Origin: Nitrosomonas sp. Is35
GTDB lineage: Bacteria > Pseudomonadota > Gammaproteobacteria > Burkholderiales > Nitrosomonadaceae
Assembly: GCF_033063295.1 (NCBI RefSeq)
Contig: NZ_JAWJZH010000001.1
Span: forward strand, 1,116,001 to 1,180,000
Length of the DNA stretch: 64,000 nt
Direction of reading: 5' to 3'
Position numbers and translations under genes: made by a program. The notes under the pieces are model-generated. The model searched no databases. It saw only the letters and a list, made by a program, of their open reading frames with translations, and was not told where the DNA came from. Shown in pieces: positions 9,657-18,682 of the stretch; the stretch's first letter is position 1; the number at the start of each line of letters is the position of its first letter.

Positions 9657-9741
9657 GCCCAGATGGCGGAATTGGTAGACGCGCATGGTTCAGGTCCATG
9701 TGCCTTCGGGTGTGGAGGTTCGAGTCCTCTTCTGGGCACCA
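9657..9741 (+). tRNA. tRNA-Leu (CAG)
   Basis: The acceptor arms GCCCAGA and TCTGGGC pair fully. The anticodon stem CATGG/CCATG encloses loop TTCAGGT (anticodon CAG). A long variable arm (TGCCTTCGGGTGT) is typical of class II leucine tRNAs. The T-loop is GGTTCGAGTCC, and ACCA is encoded at the 3' end. Confidence 0.97.
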
Positions 9742-9950
9742 TCAGCACATAATAAGTTATTGAGTATTAAAACAATAATTTTTATATTAAGTCTTTCTAT
9801 ACCATAAACTATGCCGCAAAAATCACTCAGCAATTTTTGCGTATTATTTCCGGTGAATTTCTGTTATTTCCGACCTTATAGCACATTGGTGATGCTATGT
9901 ATTGCATTAATATAATGGCGATAGGGAAAATTTAAATACCTCCGCGCGAT

Positions 9951-10103
9951 CTATTTATTCGACAAGAACAGCATTGCGCAGGTAAAAGAGATAACGAGCC
10001 CCAATAATACGAAAGCTAATACAGCGCCATTGCCGGTCAGTATAAAGCTTCCGTAGAGGAGCAAGGAAAATACTAATGAGCCGATCATGAGAATTTTTTT
10101 CAT
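9951..10103 (-). CDS. Small two-helix membrane protein, unknown
   Basis: A complete 50-residue frame from ATG (10101-10103) to TAG (9951-9953), with an AAAGGA ribosome binding site 9 bases upstream. It begins MKKILMIGSLVFSLLLYGSF and contains two hydrophobic segments (about residues 4-22 and 28-46) separated by a short TGNG turn. No family is recognised. Either helix 1 is a signal anchor or the protein is a hairpin in the inner membrane. The initiation site and strongly biased hydrophobic composition argue for a real gene. Flanking 9742-9950 and 10104-10301 show nothing else. Confidence 0.6.
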   Translation of the reverse strand: MKKILMIGSLVFSLLLYGSFILTGNGAVLAFVLLGLVISFTCAMLFLSNK

Positions 10104-10301
10104 AACACAATATCCTTTCTAGTAATTAATCAAAGCCCGTTTGAATCATCTGTCTGATTTTTTTGAATGCAGGTGATGGTAAACGTCAACGCCGGATTTT
10201 TCCGGAACTCCGCGCATTCTTCCATCAATGAGAGAAAAGGGCAAAGCCTGTTTTGCTTCCTGCAGTAGAATCAATGGCGGAGTCGTTATCCCGCGGATCA
10301 G

Positions 10302-11425
10302 CTAACTTCGATTACGATGTGCAATCGCGCCGCTGAAGAAGACCAGGCCAATAAGCAACATGGCATAAGCCGATGGCTCTGGTACAGGAGTCAAAACACC
10401 GAATAATCCGTGACTTTCATCGTCAGGCCCGGCAGTGAAATACAACAGATGGCTGCTTCCCGCCAAACCATCGTTACCGGGTGATATTGCCCAGAGTCCG
10501 TCGATTGCGACAGGGCTGCTATCGGAGCCAAGCACTTGCCCCAGATATGCATGCGTTGCAGGGTCAAAGGCGCTGATATGGCCATCGCCAAAATTGCCCA
10601 CTAGCAGTGCCCCGGCCATCGATCCGAAGGATGAGGGAGAGCGATCGCCAAACCCCAAGGTGCATTTAAGGTGCCGCCAGTTGCGATCCGAGACAGGAAG
10701 TTTCCCTGCAAGTCATAGGCATCCACCAGACCGAGTCCCGGTCCTGCCACTTCATCCGGCGATAATGGGTCTTGCTGGGCATAAGTCACATACAGCGTAC
10801 CGCCCAAGTTTTGCACATTAAACGGCGCATAGCCAGCTGGAAGAGCAGGGTCGGTGAATGAGCCCGGAAGGGAGGGAGATGCGACGGAGCCTTTGAGCAC
10901 ATCGATCGCGCCGGAATGGAAGTTGGCGGTGTAGAGATAGCTGTCTGCGGCAATTGTACCGAGTGCTGCGCCTTTATAGAGGGAAGACGCGGATGCTGTA
11001 GCGAGTGTTTCGGCCGTTGAACCCAAAGCGGGGCGCCAGCCCGAAACGGTGCCGTCTTCGCTTACAAATAAAAAGCGATCGCCATTGAATGCGCTGGTGC
11101 CGTTGAAAACCTGGCCGGTGACATTACCGGCACCTGGGATCGAGACGGTTAAGGCTAGCTTGCTGGTTGTTTGATCTACTGGATTTACGCTATATAGCGG
11201 CGATGTTCCACTGCCATTGGCGGAGATCCAGAAGGGTCCGGTGGGTGCGTAAGACAATCCCCATGCGTTAATCAGGCCGGTGTCCGTGATTTGCGCGGCA
11301 TTGGCGCTTTGATCGTCAGTGACCAGATTGTTAATATTGAATAAAACGGCGTGAGAAGGCAGTGCAAAAGAAATTAAAAATAAACCGGTAACAAGTGCTG
11401 TGCGATGGAGTCGAATTTTATGCAT
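10302..11425 (-). pseudogene. TIGR03118-like PEP-CTERM protein, frameshifted
   Basis: Two overlapping frames together make one protein. The 5' part (11425-10601) has a signal peptide ending at SHAVLFNINN and repeats such as LINAWGLSYAPTGPFWISANGSG and LNAPWGLAIA, typical of the TIGR03118 family. The frame is then lost and resumes as SFGSMAGALLVGNFGDG, running to a PEP-CTERM tail (VPEP, a hydrophobic helix, then HRNRS). The switch falls near 10640-10650 and one missing base would explain it. The restored protein is about 370 residues, secreted and presumably sorted by an exosortase. It could be a true pseudogene or a sequencing error. Confidence 0.75.
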
Positions 11426-11632
11426 GATTAAGCTCCTGTATGTATGAGCCGGTGCTAGGGATTGAACTCAACTGTGCTTCTTGAATGGAATGCGCAACGG
11501 CCGATATGAAATAGTTTTAAAAAAATTAGAAACACCCTTCTTCGAATTGACACAAATTCCATCTACAGCAAATTAAATGGTTTGTCAAAATGTATATCAT
11601 TGCTATGATTTGATTAATTAATATGCAGGGGT

Positions 11633-11661
11633 GTCCGCTTCACTTTGAGTGCGAAGCGGAC
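11633..11661. repeat. 9-bp inverted repeat downstream of the ligase operon
   Basis: GTCCGCTTC (11633-11641) and GAAGCGGAC (11653-11661) form a perfect stem with an 11-base loop. A second small stem (GCCGATT/AATCGGC) lies at 11705-11721. Neither is followed by a T-tract on the minus strand, so they may stabilise or weakly terminate the operon transcript. Nothing else is seen in 11426-11750. Confidence 0.5.
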
Positions 11662-11750
11662 GAAGCGGTAAAAGAGAGAACGATTGCTTTGAGTCTTGGA
11701 GCTAGCCGATTGGTAATCGGCGAGAGAGGGGTTTGAGTGTTCGATGAGGG

Positions 11751-12035
11751 TTATTCGACCAGCGATTTTTGCTTCATCTCATTTTCTTTTTTCAGTTTCC
11801 ACCGGATGGTTACGTAGGTGCCACAATACGCACCCAAAAAAGCGGCTGCAATATAAATTTTGTTTTCGACATAATTGGTGACGGTGAATGCCGTGACCAG
11901 AATAATCATCGCAGACCAGAATGCGGCGGGGTGTGCTCTTCTTTCTTCCACATCGATGAAATATAGCGTCCAGCAGACATCAGCGAGTGCCATTGCAGCC
12001 ATGATTAACAGAAACGTAACAATTGAAAATTCCAT
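11751..12035 (-). CDS. Small three-helix membrane protein, unknown
   Basis: A 94-residue protein from the ATG at 12033-12035, with GAGG 9 bases upstream. A TTG 15 bases earlier is in frame but overlaps that site. Three hydrophobic helices are seen at about residues 4-28, 40-60 and 65-82, followed by a charged tail (KLKKENEMKQKSLVE). No family is recognised. It lies 39 bases after the DapF-like gene on the same strand and looks like the last gene of that operon, so it could be an exporter or membrane partner for the pathway; that role is a guess. Confidence 0.7.
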   Translation of the reverse strand: MEFSIVTFLLIMAAMALADVCWTLYFIDVEERRAHPAAFWSAMIILVTAFTVTNYVENKIYIAAAFLGAYCGTYVTIRWKLKKENEMKQKSLVE

Positions 12036-12074
12036 AAAGAATAACCTCAAGTAAGCACTCGCGCGGGTTGTGAA

Positions 12075-12911
12075 TCACCAGCTTTGTTGTTGCTGGTGAT
12101 GATAGTCAATCGGACTGGTGGATTTAGGGTGAATGTTATTCACAAATCCGATGACCTTGCCTTGATAACGTGTCAGCCCGCGAATTGACAAGCGCCCGTC
12201 AGTGTCCGAGATTTTCAGGCTGCCACCAAGGGAGTTCGTGATGATCGGTAGCGGCGTGCCGAAGACTTTTGCGGCCACATAGGCGCTTGCCGCGCTGCCT
12301 GTACCGCAGCTCAGCGTGACATCCTCCACGCCGACTTCAAATGTGCGCACGGAAATGCCGTCCGCATCGCGCCAGATAAAATTAACGTTAACGCCTTCCG
12401 GGTGGCCGACAAATTCACATAATGATTTTTCTTCACGTATCGACCGGCCAAAGATTCTGGCGTTTTCCAAACTCATTTCCGAACCGATCACCACCACGTG
12501 CGGAACACCAGTGAAAACATAATGCAGTTGATCGTTAATTTGCTGGTATTCTCGCGCTTCACCCAAATTCACCTCGGTCAAATCGTCGATGACGCGTACT
12601 TCCTTTTTGCCGTCGCCGGTGACAATCGAAAAAATGTCATTACGGATGTAGGTATCGTGCAAATAACGCGTGGCGCAACGTAGACCGTTACCGCACATGG
12701 TTTCCTCAGTGCCATCTCGATCGAAGATTTTCATCGTCGGCGTGCGTTGCAGGGGGTCCATATCCACGAAAAGAATGCCGTCGGTTTCGTGCTGCGTGGA
12801 CAATGCGCTTGAAATCAGTGATCGATTAAACCCAGCCAAAGGCGTTTTCATCTCATCCACCACGAGGAAAGAATTGCCACACCCATCCATTTTTATCGCT
12901 TTAATTCTCAT
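12075..12911 (-). CDS. DapF-like amino-acid epimerase of altered specificity
   Basis: A 278-residue member of the DapF fold. Both catalytic cysteines are present (MCGNGLRC and LSCGTGSA), so cofactor-free racemisation or epimerisation is expected. The residues that hold the distal end of diaminopimelate in DapF are largely changed by a from-memory alignment: the NADGSE asparagine is Asp (DRDGTE), GNPH is GVPH, and YERG is FEVG, losing the arginine. This argues against being the lysine/peptidoglycan enzyme and for another substrate, as in DapF-like histidine racemases. It lies 59 bases after the GNAT gene in an operon with an ATP-grasp ligase. An automatic annotation would call it dapF. Confidence 0.75.
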   Translation of the reverse strand: MRIKAIKMDGCGNSFLVVDEMKTPLAGFNRSLISSALSTQHETDGILFVDMDPLQRTPTMKIFDRDGTEETMCGNGLRCATRYLHDTYIRNDIFSIVTGDGKKEVRVIDDLTEVNLGEAREYQQINDQLHYVFTGVPHVVVIGSEMSLENARIFGRSIREEKSLCEFVGHPEGVNVNFIWRDADGISVRTFEVGVEDVTLSCGTGSAASAYVAAKVFGTPLPIITNSLGGSLKISDTDGRLSIRGLTRYQGKVIGFVNNIHPKSTSPIDYHHQQQQSW

Positions 12912-12970
12912 GATCCAGTCCGTCTCTTGAATGCATCGTTATGAAATGGCAAGAAATACTGCTTACTTGC

Positions 12971-13423
12971 CTAGCTAAAGGGCCTGTAGCCCGCCCGTCT
13001 TGTGAGATGCGCCTGGGCTACGCCCGGGATAAATTCTTCCTGCACAATACCGGTCAAGGCAAAGCCGTTTTTCAGATAAAACCGCAAACTTTCATTGGCA
13101 TCGGCGTCGGTTACGACATTGAGGATTTTTCCGCCTTGCCGTTCGATCTCCGCGAAAATACTATCCAGCATCAGAGAACCGAACCCTTTACTGCGATGTT
13201 CCTTATCAACCGCCAATGTCAGCAGGTGATAGGTATCAACCGTCTTTCTGGCGATGGCATAACCGACTGGTTTGCCGTCATCCATGGCGCAAACGCCAAA
13301 ATTCTTACCGCGCGCGATGTCTTCCAGTTCCTCGCGAATGGCTGCTTCATACATGGAACCAATGTCTTGCAGCGCGATTTTTATCAGGCTGGCGTGCAGT
13401 TCCTTGGAAATCGATACAATCAT
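12971..13423 (-). CDS. GNAT-family N-acetyltransferase
   Basis: A 150-residue protein with the GNAT core. Motif A reads HLLTLAVDKEHRSKGFGSLM (near residues 66-85), where R-S-K-G-F-G is the acetyl-CoA pyrophosphate loop. The C-terminal part (ANESLRFYLKNGFALTG) is motif B. The start ATG overlaps the stop of the ATP-grasp gene by four bases, indicating coupled translation and related function. The substrate is unknown; acetylation of an amino acid or dipeptide made by the neighbouring enzymes is a reasonable guess. Confidence 0.85.
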   Translation of the reverse strand: MIVSISKELHASLIKIALQDIGSMYEAAIREELEDIARGKNFGVCAMDDGKPVGYAIARKTVDTYHLLTLAVDKEHRSKGFGSLMLDSIFAEIERQGGKILNVVTDADANESLRFYLKNGFALTGIVQEEFIPGVAQAHLTRRAGYRPFS

Positions 13424-14526
13424 GATGTGTGCTCTGCCGTTGGTTTTCCTAAAAGGGTGTACACCCGGTCACGATAGGTGACGGTGCCTGCTTTGGCCGC
13501 TTTGCCGATGGCCTGATTCACCAGGTTTTCGAGCGTTTCGGTTTTTCCTGCAAATTGTTCCGGGTATCTGAGCGAGAGCCGCTGTATGGCGGTGTAAACG
13601 ATCAAAGCGATCATGTCGCTGTGCGCGATGTTTGCGTGCCGGCACATATTGGTCAGATCCGCCTCGGTTGGGTGCACGCCAGGAATCACATTGGCTTCCA
13701 GGAAATACAGCTGGCCGTCGCGTTCGCGGAAATCCATGCGGTTGTAGTCGCGCACCTCAAGCGCCTCGTGTGCCTCGATGGCGATTTTCGCGTAGCTTTT
13801 CGCTTTCTCGCTCCAATCAAGATGCGAGATGTAAGGGTTCTCGATATCTTTTACATGCGGGTCGCGCACATGCGGTTGTCCGGGAATCTTGGCGAAGTCG
13901 ATTTCAAGGATGGGCAGCACATAATTGCCAATCAGGCCGATGGTGTATTCGTTACCGGGCAGGAACTCTTCAACGAGCGCTGGTTGGTTGAATTGTGCAT
14001 AGACTGCGCTCACCGCTTCATTGAGTTCTGCAATCGTGTGCACTTTGCTCTTTTGGCTGATGCCGATGCTGGTACCTTCGCTGTAGGGCTTGACCATCAA
14101 CGGGAAGGCTAAATCGCCAAGCTGTTCTCCGGGTAGCATGAGCTGGAAGCGTGCGGTCGGCACATCGTCATACGCAACGATCTTTTTGGCTGTCGCCTTA
14201 TCCATTTTGTTAATGAAGGTCTTGGGGCTGCTGCCGGTGTAAGGAATATGCAGGTGTTCGCAAAAGAATGGCACGATAGCTTCGCGCAATTCTTTTTCAT
14301 CCAATCCTTCGGTGTTATTGAATACCAAATCGATCTGTTCTTTGCGCTGTTCGAGCTGCGCGTAAATGTCCGGGCCGACATCGATCAATTCCACATTTGC
14401 GCCGATGCGTTCCAACGCTGCCGTCACCGCTTTGATGGTATCAGGACCTTCAAACTCGCCATAGCGCTCGTCTTCCATCCATGGTTTTCTTACATTACAG
14501 GTATAGGCAATATTCAGTTTTCTCAT
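13420..14526 (-). CDS. ATP-grasp ligase, D-Ala-D-Ala ligase-like
   Basis: A 368-residue ATP-grasp enzyme resembling Ddl. The N-terminal part includes DLVFNNTEGL and IPYTGSSP. The ATP domain has MVKPYSEGTSIGIS and EEFLPGNEYTIG. The metal-binding end is YNRMDFRERDG...FLEANVIPG, with the Arg, Asp, Glu and Asn expected. The tyrosine-bearing omega loop of true Ddl (Y-D-Y-x-x-K-Y), which closes on D-alanine, is not seen; that region reads VRDPHVKDIENPYISHLDW. It should therefore ligate a carboxylate to an amine using other substrates. It is the first gene of the operon with the GNAT and DapF-like genes. Confidence 0.8.
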   Translation of the reverse strand: MRKLNIAYTCNVRKPWMEDERYGEFEGPDTIKAVTAALERIGANVELIDVGPDIYAQLEQRKEQIDLVFNNTEGLDEKELREAIVPFFCEHLHIPYTGSSPKTFINKMDKATAKKIVAYDDVPTARFQLMLPGEQLGDLAFPLMVKPYSEGTSIGISQKSKVHTIAELNEAVSAVYAQFNQPALVEEFLPGNEYTIGLIGNYVLPILEIDFAKIPGQPHVRDPHVKDIENPYISHLDWSEKAKSYAKIAIEAHEALEVRDYNRMDFRERDGQLYFLEANVIPGVHPTEADLTNMCRHANIAHSDMIALIVYTAIQRLSLRYPEQFAGKTETLENLVNQAIGKAAKAGTVTYRDRVYTLLGKPTAEHTS

Positions 14527-14808
14527 AACGAACGCGGAGCGAGCATATTTTATTAGTTAGATTTTTTGTAAAGCTGCAATTCTGGCGCTCCCATCAAGCC
14601 GGGAGCCTGTCATGCGAGAGCAATTAACGAAGCAGGTTACTATTCGTTGACAGAGGAAGATGGTTAAACGGTAATATTTTTTTACACTAGGCGAATGCCT
14701 GACGCTAACCGATGGAGTGCTGAATGCCTGGTGCCAGATTTTCGTTCATTTTCCGTGCCGGTTGTTGTACGCTGCGGTTTTCCACGATAGAGCACAAGTG
14801 TCCAAACT

Positions 14809-14949
14809 ATGATTACCGGCGTCATCAAAAATCAAGTCGATCAAATCTGGAGCATTGAATCACTCTGGTTTTCCGAGCGTAGTTTCCCGCCTAATGATCG
14901 TTTACACAAAAATTCTTACAACTTCGACCGCTTTAGCTCATGCGTCTGA
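14809..14949 (+). pseudogene. Possible relic of a type I methylase (HsdM) start
   Basis: A 46-codon frame begins MITGVIKNQVDQIWS, which resembles the usual start of HsdM methylase subunits (MITG-x-LK-x-QVD-x-IW). It then loses similarity and stops at 14947-14949, overlapping the 3' end of the PepSY gene. GTTTACACAAAA at 14920-14931 also resembles the terminal repeat of the IS256 element at 53.7-55.1 kb. This suggests an IS once landed here and later deletion removed the rest. The rest of 14527-14808 shows only a GCTCCC/GGGAGC hairpin near 14586-14605. Confidence 0.35.
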
Positions 14950-16153
14950 TTTTTGTATGCTGTACTTGCCGTTTTTGTAGCCATCGGATAACGCCTGTCA
15001 TATAAATAACTGGGCAAGCAAGTCCACTGAGGAAAATCAGAATTCGTCCGATCCACCCAAACGCCTTACCCGAATGTAACGGCCATTGCCAATCGAGAAA
15101 TGTTTCTCCTGCACTCCGGCGTGTATCAGGTGCACGCACATCCAATATTTTCCCGCTGTACTGATCAATCGCGATTTGACGCTCCGGCCAGAAAGTATTC
15201 AACTGGGGCACATTTCTTTGTACCACGGTAAAGACCCCTGTGCCACTAGCTGGCGGGTAAATTGCATTGAGTTTCCCGCCGGGAAAATGTTCCATGGCGA
15301 TATTCCAGGCATGTTCCACGCCGATGGATGGCATGGTGGTAACCGGCCCTGACAAGAATTTGTGCGGATAATCCCGGGTAGAAGGAGAAAACTGCTGAGT
15401 TACCCAGACAAACGGCTCATTGAGATTCATGTACACGCCCGACAGCAAGACTGCGCCGAGCACGGGAAAGAAATAAAAAGAAGATGTCTTGTGTAGATCG
15501 AAGTTGAATCGCACCACTCCTGAGCGGCTTTTGATGGTGAGAGCTTTGCGCCAATGACCGGTGACAGGCCACCAGACTATCAAGCCTGTGATCAATGAGA
15601 TAATCAGAAGCAGGGCAGCGATCGCAACGATCACAAACCCATTCGCGCCCAACAGCAAACTGAAATGAAGCTGGAAGATAAAGTCCATCAGGTAATCCGG
15701 AATCCATTCATCCGCGCCATAGTTACGCACGCCGGTTACTTTCGCTTGATAGGGATCAACAAAGATACGTTGCCAATCACCGGACTCCCGGCTGGCATAA
15801 ATAGCAAATACACCTGCACTATTGCGCGGGCCATACAACGCTGTGATCTTACTGCCTTGAGCCGCCGCTTGCTCTGCCGAATGGACGATCTTATGCAATG
15901 ATTGAAAGATGGCTTCACCATCGGCGCGATCAGCTTGCTTAGGTACAGTCACCGTCAGCAACTCAGGATTCAGCCATTCGTCAATCTCTTGCCAGAACAC
16001 CAGGATGCTACCGGTAATACCAAAAATCACTAACAGTGCCCCTGCAAACAAACCAAGATACAAATGGATGTCAAGCCATAGCCGACGCCATGACCGGCCC
16101 CGCTGATCACGAAAAGCCCTTGGATTATTGCTTGTTCCGGTTTCTGAAGACAT
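14933..16153 (-). CDS. PepSY-associated membrane protein (iron-uptake reductase-like)
   Basis: A 406-residue inner-membrane protein of the PepSY/PiuB type. The N-terminal segment WRRLWLDIHLYLGLFAGALLVIFGITGSILVFW is the diagnostic first helix. Further helices lie near residues 165-195, 225-245 and 365-390, with PepSY-like periplasmic regions between (for example IDQYSGKILDVR). Such proteins often accompany siderophore receptors and are proposed to reduce ferric-siderophores at the inner membrane. It starts two bases after the TonB receptor stop, so the two are surely cotranscribed. Confidence 0.85.
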   Translation of the reverse strand: MSSETGTSNNPRAFRDQRGRSWRRLWLDIHLYLGLFAGALLVIFGITGSILVFWQEIDEWLNPELLTVTVPKQADRADGEAIFQSLHKIVHSAEQAAAQGSKITALYGPRNSAGVFAIYASRESGDWQRIFVDPYQAKVTGVRNYGADEWIPDYLMDFIFQLHFSLLLGANGFVIVAIAALLLIISLITGLIVWWPVTGHWRKALTIKSRSGVVRFNFDLHKTSSFYFFPVLGAVLLSGVYMNLNEPFVWVTQQFSPSTRDYPHKFLSGPVTTMPSIGVEHAWNIAMEHFPGGKLNAIYPPASGTGVFTVVQRNVPQLNTFWPERQIAIDQYSGKILDVRAPDTRRSAGETFLDWQWPLHSGKAFGWIGRILIFLSGLACPVIYMTGVIRWLQKRQVQHTKIRRMS

Positions 16154-16155
16154 CG

Positions 16156-18552
16156 CTAGTAATCAATCCGCAGCGAACCTAGAAAAGTGCGTGGTGCACC
16201 GACTGTGATGAAATTTCCGCTATTGGTTCCCACAAAATATTTCTCATCGGAAACATTCAGCACGTTGAGTTGAGCGGTAAGCCGCATCTTCTGCATTGCT
16301 TTAACTTGATAGCTCGCCATTAAATTACCGATCACAAATGCTGGTAATTGATAGTTGTTGCCCGGATCGCCCTGACGTTTCCCAATCCCCTGAATTCCTC
16401 CACCCAGCTTAAGTCCGCGTAACGCTTCATTGCGGAACTCATAGGTGCTCCATAGGGTACCGGTGTGTTCGGCGGCCAGAAACAATCGCTTGCCTTGATT
16501 GCCCAAGTTAGTTCCAATCACATTACCATCAGGATCAAATTCGGTTCCGCGATCCTTAGTGATTTTAGCGAAAGGCAAATGACTGTATGTGGCAATCAGA
16601 TTCCAACCGGGTAGAACTTCTCCGGCTACATCCACTTCGATACCGCGGGTTTCCGCTTCTCCTATTGCTCTTGAACGGAATGGATTGGCCGGATCAGGCG
16701 CGCCAATTCCCTGCTTGGTCAGCTCAAAATAGGAAAAGGTTGACCTCAGACGGCCATCAAAGAATTCGGTTTTTAAGCCCGCTTCCCATTGTTGTGCAGT
16801 CTGCGGCGGCAATCTTTGTCCATCGATATTGAATAACGTATTCGACGCACCGAAGTTCTCGGTATAGCTACCATACATGGAAAGCCAAGGTACCGGTTGC
16901 CACAGCAAGCCGCCACGAGGTGTAAACCGGTCTTCTGCAGAAGTGGTCATGCCGGCTACCGTGTTACGCCCAACCGCATTGTCGTAACGGAATCCCCCCA
17001 GAACATGAAAATTGTACGGAAGCTTAATCTGATCTTGAAAATAGGCGCCGTGCCATGATTGCGTAATACCGATATTAAAATTATTGATGGGATCCAGAGT
17101 AGGGCGTCCAGTCAAATAAGTTGGATTGAAAATATTAAATGCCGGCGCAGCGGCGCAACAATTACTTTTAATTTTGTCGTCCATAAAGATGTAGTCGTAG
17201 CCAAACAAGAGCGTGTGTTTGAGTACGCCGGTCGTCACATTACCGGTTAAATTGACCGAGGTTTGAAATCGATTGGAATGATTAGTAGGGGCATTGTTAA
17301 AGAATCTTTCTAATGAGCCATTTGCAGCAGCAGGGGTAAACCAGAACAATGAGTTGCCACTGTAATCAAGCAGTTCTGCCGATAAGCGGTGCGAAATAGT
17401 CCAGTCGCTATTCAACATATGCGACCAGTTAACACCGATGAAATAACGGTCTCCGGGATTTCTGTTATTTGCAGGTTCTCCCGAGAAAAGATTACGCGGA
17501 ACATCAGCGGGACGATTACCCATATTAGGAATCCCCGGATCCGCCACGTTTTTGAAACTTTGATATTCGAGCTCAGCGGTAATCTGGGTTTGCGGACTAA
17601 TATTGAATCTCACGACAGGCGCAATAAAAACCGATCTAGTATTAACGAAATCTCGAAATGACCCAGAGTTTTCGTAAGACAGATTGAGGCGGTAGAGCAA
17701 ACGGTCATCCTTTGTCAGGGGGCCGGTTGCATCGGCTGTTGTACGGTAAAAATCAAACGAACCCGCCTGTTGCTGTAGTGAATAATAGGGTGTCGCCAGC
17801 GGTTGTTTGGTAACCGTATTGATAATCCCACCCGGATCGGCACGGCCAAACAAGATAGAACCAGGGCCTTTGAGTACCTGAATCTCTTCAATATTAGCCA
17901 TCTCGCGCTTGACTGTGCCTCCGCCCAGGGAATTCGGCATGAAAACACCGTTGCGGTACGTGGTATCGCTGCTAAATCCACGAATCAGAAATCCATCGGA
18001 TCCGCCCTGATTGGTTGGCATCTGGGTTACGCCACTGACATTCTGCAAAACGGAATCGAGTCTGATGGCTTGCTGGTCTTGTAAGACTTGCCGTGGTAGT
18101 GACTGAACGGAAAAGGGTGTTTCCATAACCGGCGTATTAGTCTTGGTAGCTGTTGAGGTGTTTGGCCGGATGAATTGGGTGTTATAGGGAGAACCCGGAT
18201 TGGTGTAATCTCTGACCGTGACCTCCGGCAGTACCATGGATTTGGAGGGCGTTGTCTCTCCTCCGGATTTCTTGATCACATAAGTATCTTTTCCGCTTGC
18301 CAGGTAGATGCACGCTGTTCCACGCAGCAGATGTGCCAGTGCCTGCTCGGGACTCATTAATCCGTTAACGGCTTGACTGCGGATGTCCTGCAGATTCTCG
18401 ACGGTAAATAATAACTGAATCCCCGTTTGACTGGATAAGCTGTGGAGCGCCTCCGACAAATTCTGCGCGGGAATATCGATGGTTCTGTTTTGTGCTTGAA
18501 CAACCCCGGAGAGCGCTACCATCAATCCCAATATCGATAAAATTTTCTGCAT
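16156..18552 (-). CDS. TonB-dependent siderophore receptor with STN domain
   Basis: A 798-residue outer-membrane receptor. The chosen ATG (18550-18552) has CAGGAG 7 bases upstream and begins the signal peptide MQKILSILGLMVALSGVVQA. An STN signalling domain follows (about 20-95; IDIPAQNLSEALHSLSSQTGI), then the plug (VMETPFSVQSLPRQVLQDQQ ... FLIRGFSSD) and a beta barrel ending FLGSLRIDY. The STN domain and the adjacent fecR and fecI genes show cell-surface signalling: bound ferric-siderophore signals through FecR to the sigma factor. The siderophore is unknown; the barrel resembles FpvA/FhuE-type receptors. Confidence 0.93.
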   Translation of the reverse strand: MQKILSILGLMVALSGVVQAQNRTIDIPAQNLSEALHSLSSQTGIQLLFTVENLQDIRSQAVNGLMSPEQALAHLLRGTACIYLASGKDTYVIKKSGGETTPSKSMVLPEVTVRDYTNPGSPYNTQFIRPNTSTATKTNTPVMETPFSVQSLPRQVLQDQQAIRLDSVLQNVSGVTQMPTNQGGSDGFLIRGFSSDTTYRNGVFMPNSLGGGTVKREMANIEEIQVLKGPGSILFGRADPGGIINTVTKQPLATPYYSLQQQAGSFDFYRTTADATGPLTKDDRLLYRLNLSYENSGSFRDFVNTRSVFIAPVVRFNISPQTQITAELEYQSFKNVADPGIPNMGNRPADVPRNLFSGEPANNRNPGDRYFIGVNWSHMLNSDWTISHRLSAELLDYSGNSLFWFTPAAANGSLERFFNNAPTNHSNRFQTSVNLTGNVTTGVLKHTLLFGYDYIFMDDKIKSNCCAAAPAFNIFNPTYLTGRPTLDPINNFNIGITQSWHGAYFQDQIKLPYNFHVLGGFRYDNAVGRNTVAGMTTSAEDRFTPRGGLLWQPVPWLSMYGSYTENFGASNTLFNIDGQRLPPQTAQQWEAGLKTEFFDGRLRSTFSYFELTKQGIGAPDPANPFRSRAIGEAETRGIEVDVAGEVLPGWNLIATYSHLPFAKITKDRGTEFDPDGNVIGTNLGNQGKRLFLAAEHTGTLWSTYEFRNEALRGLKLGGGIQGIGKRQGDPGNNYQLPAFVIGNLMASYQVKAMQKMRLTAQLNVLNVSDEKYFVGTNSGNFITVGAPRTFLGSLRIDY

Positions 18553-18682
18553 TTGTGCTCCTGATTTTTTCTTATGAATGTTGGCCAAAAATTTGGTTTA
18601 CTTATTCAATAAGACGAAAATGAAAGGAAACACCTGACATGCGGAAATTTTTACAGTATGACGTCTTGAATTATTGTGTTAT

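Noticed and set aside
12075..12911. Housekeeping dapF call
   Set aside because: Key residues for the distal end of diaminopimelate differ and the operon context is not lysine synthesis, so the gene symbol was withheld.
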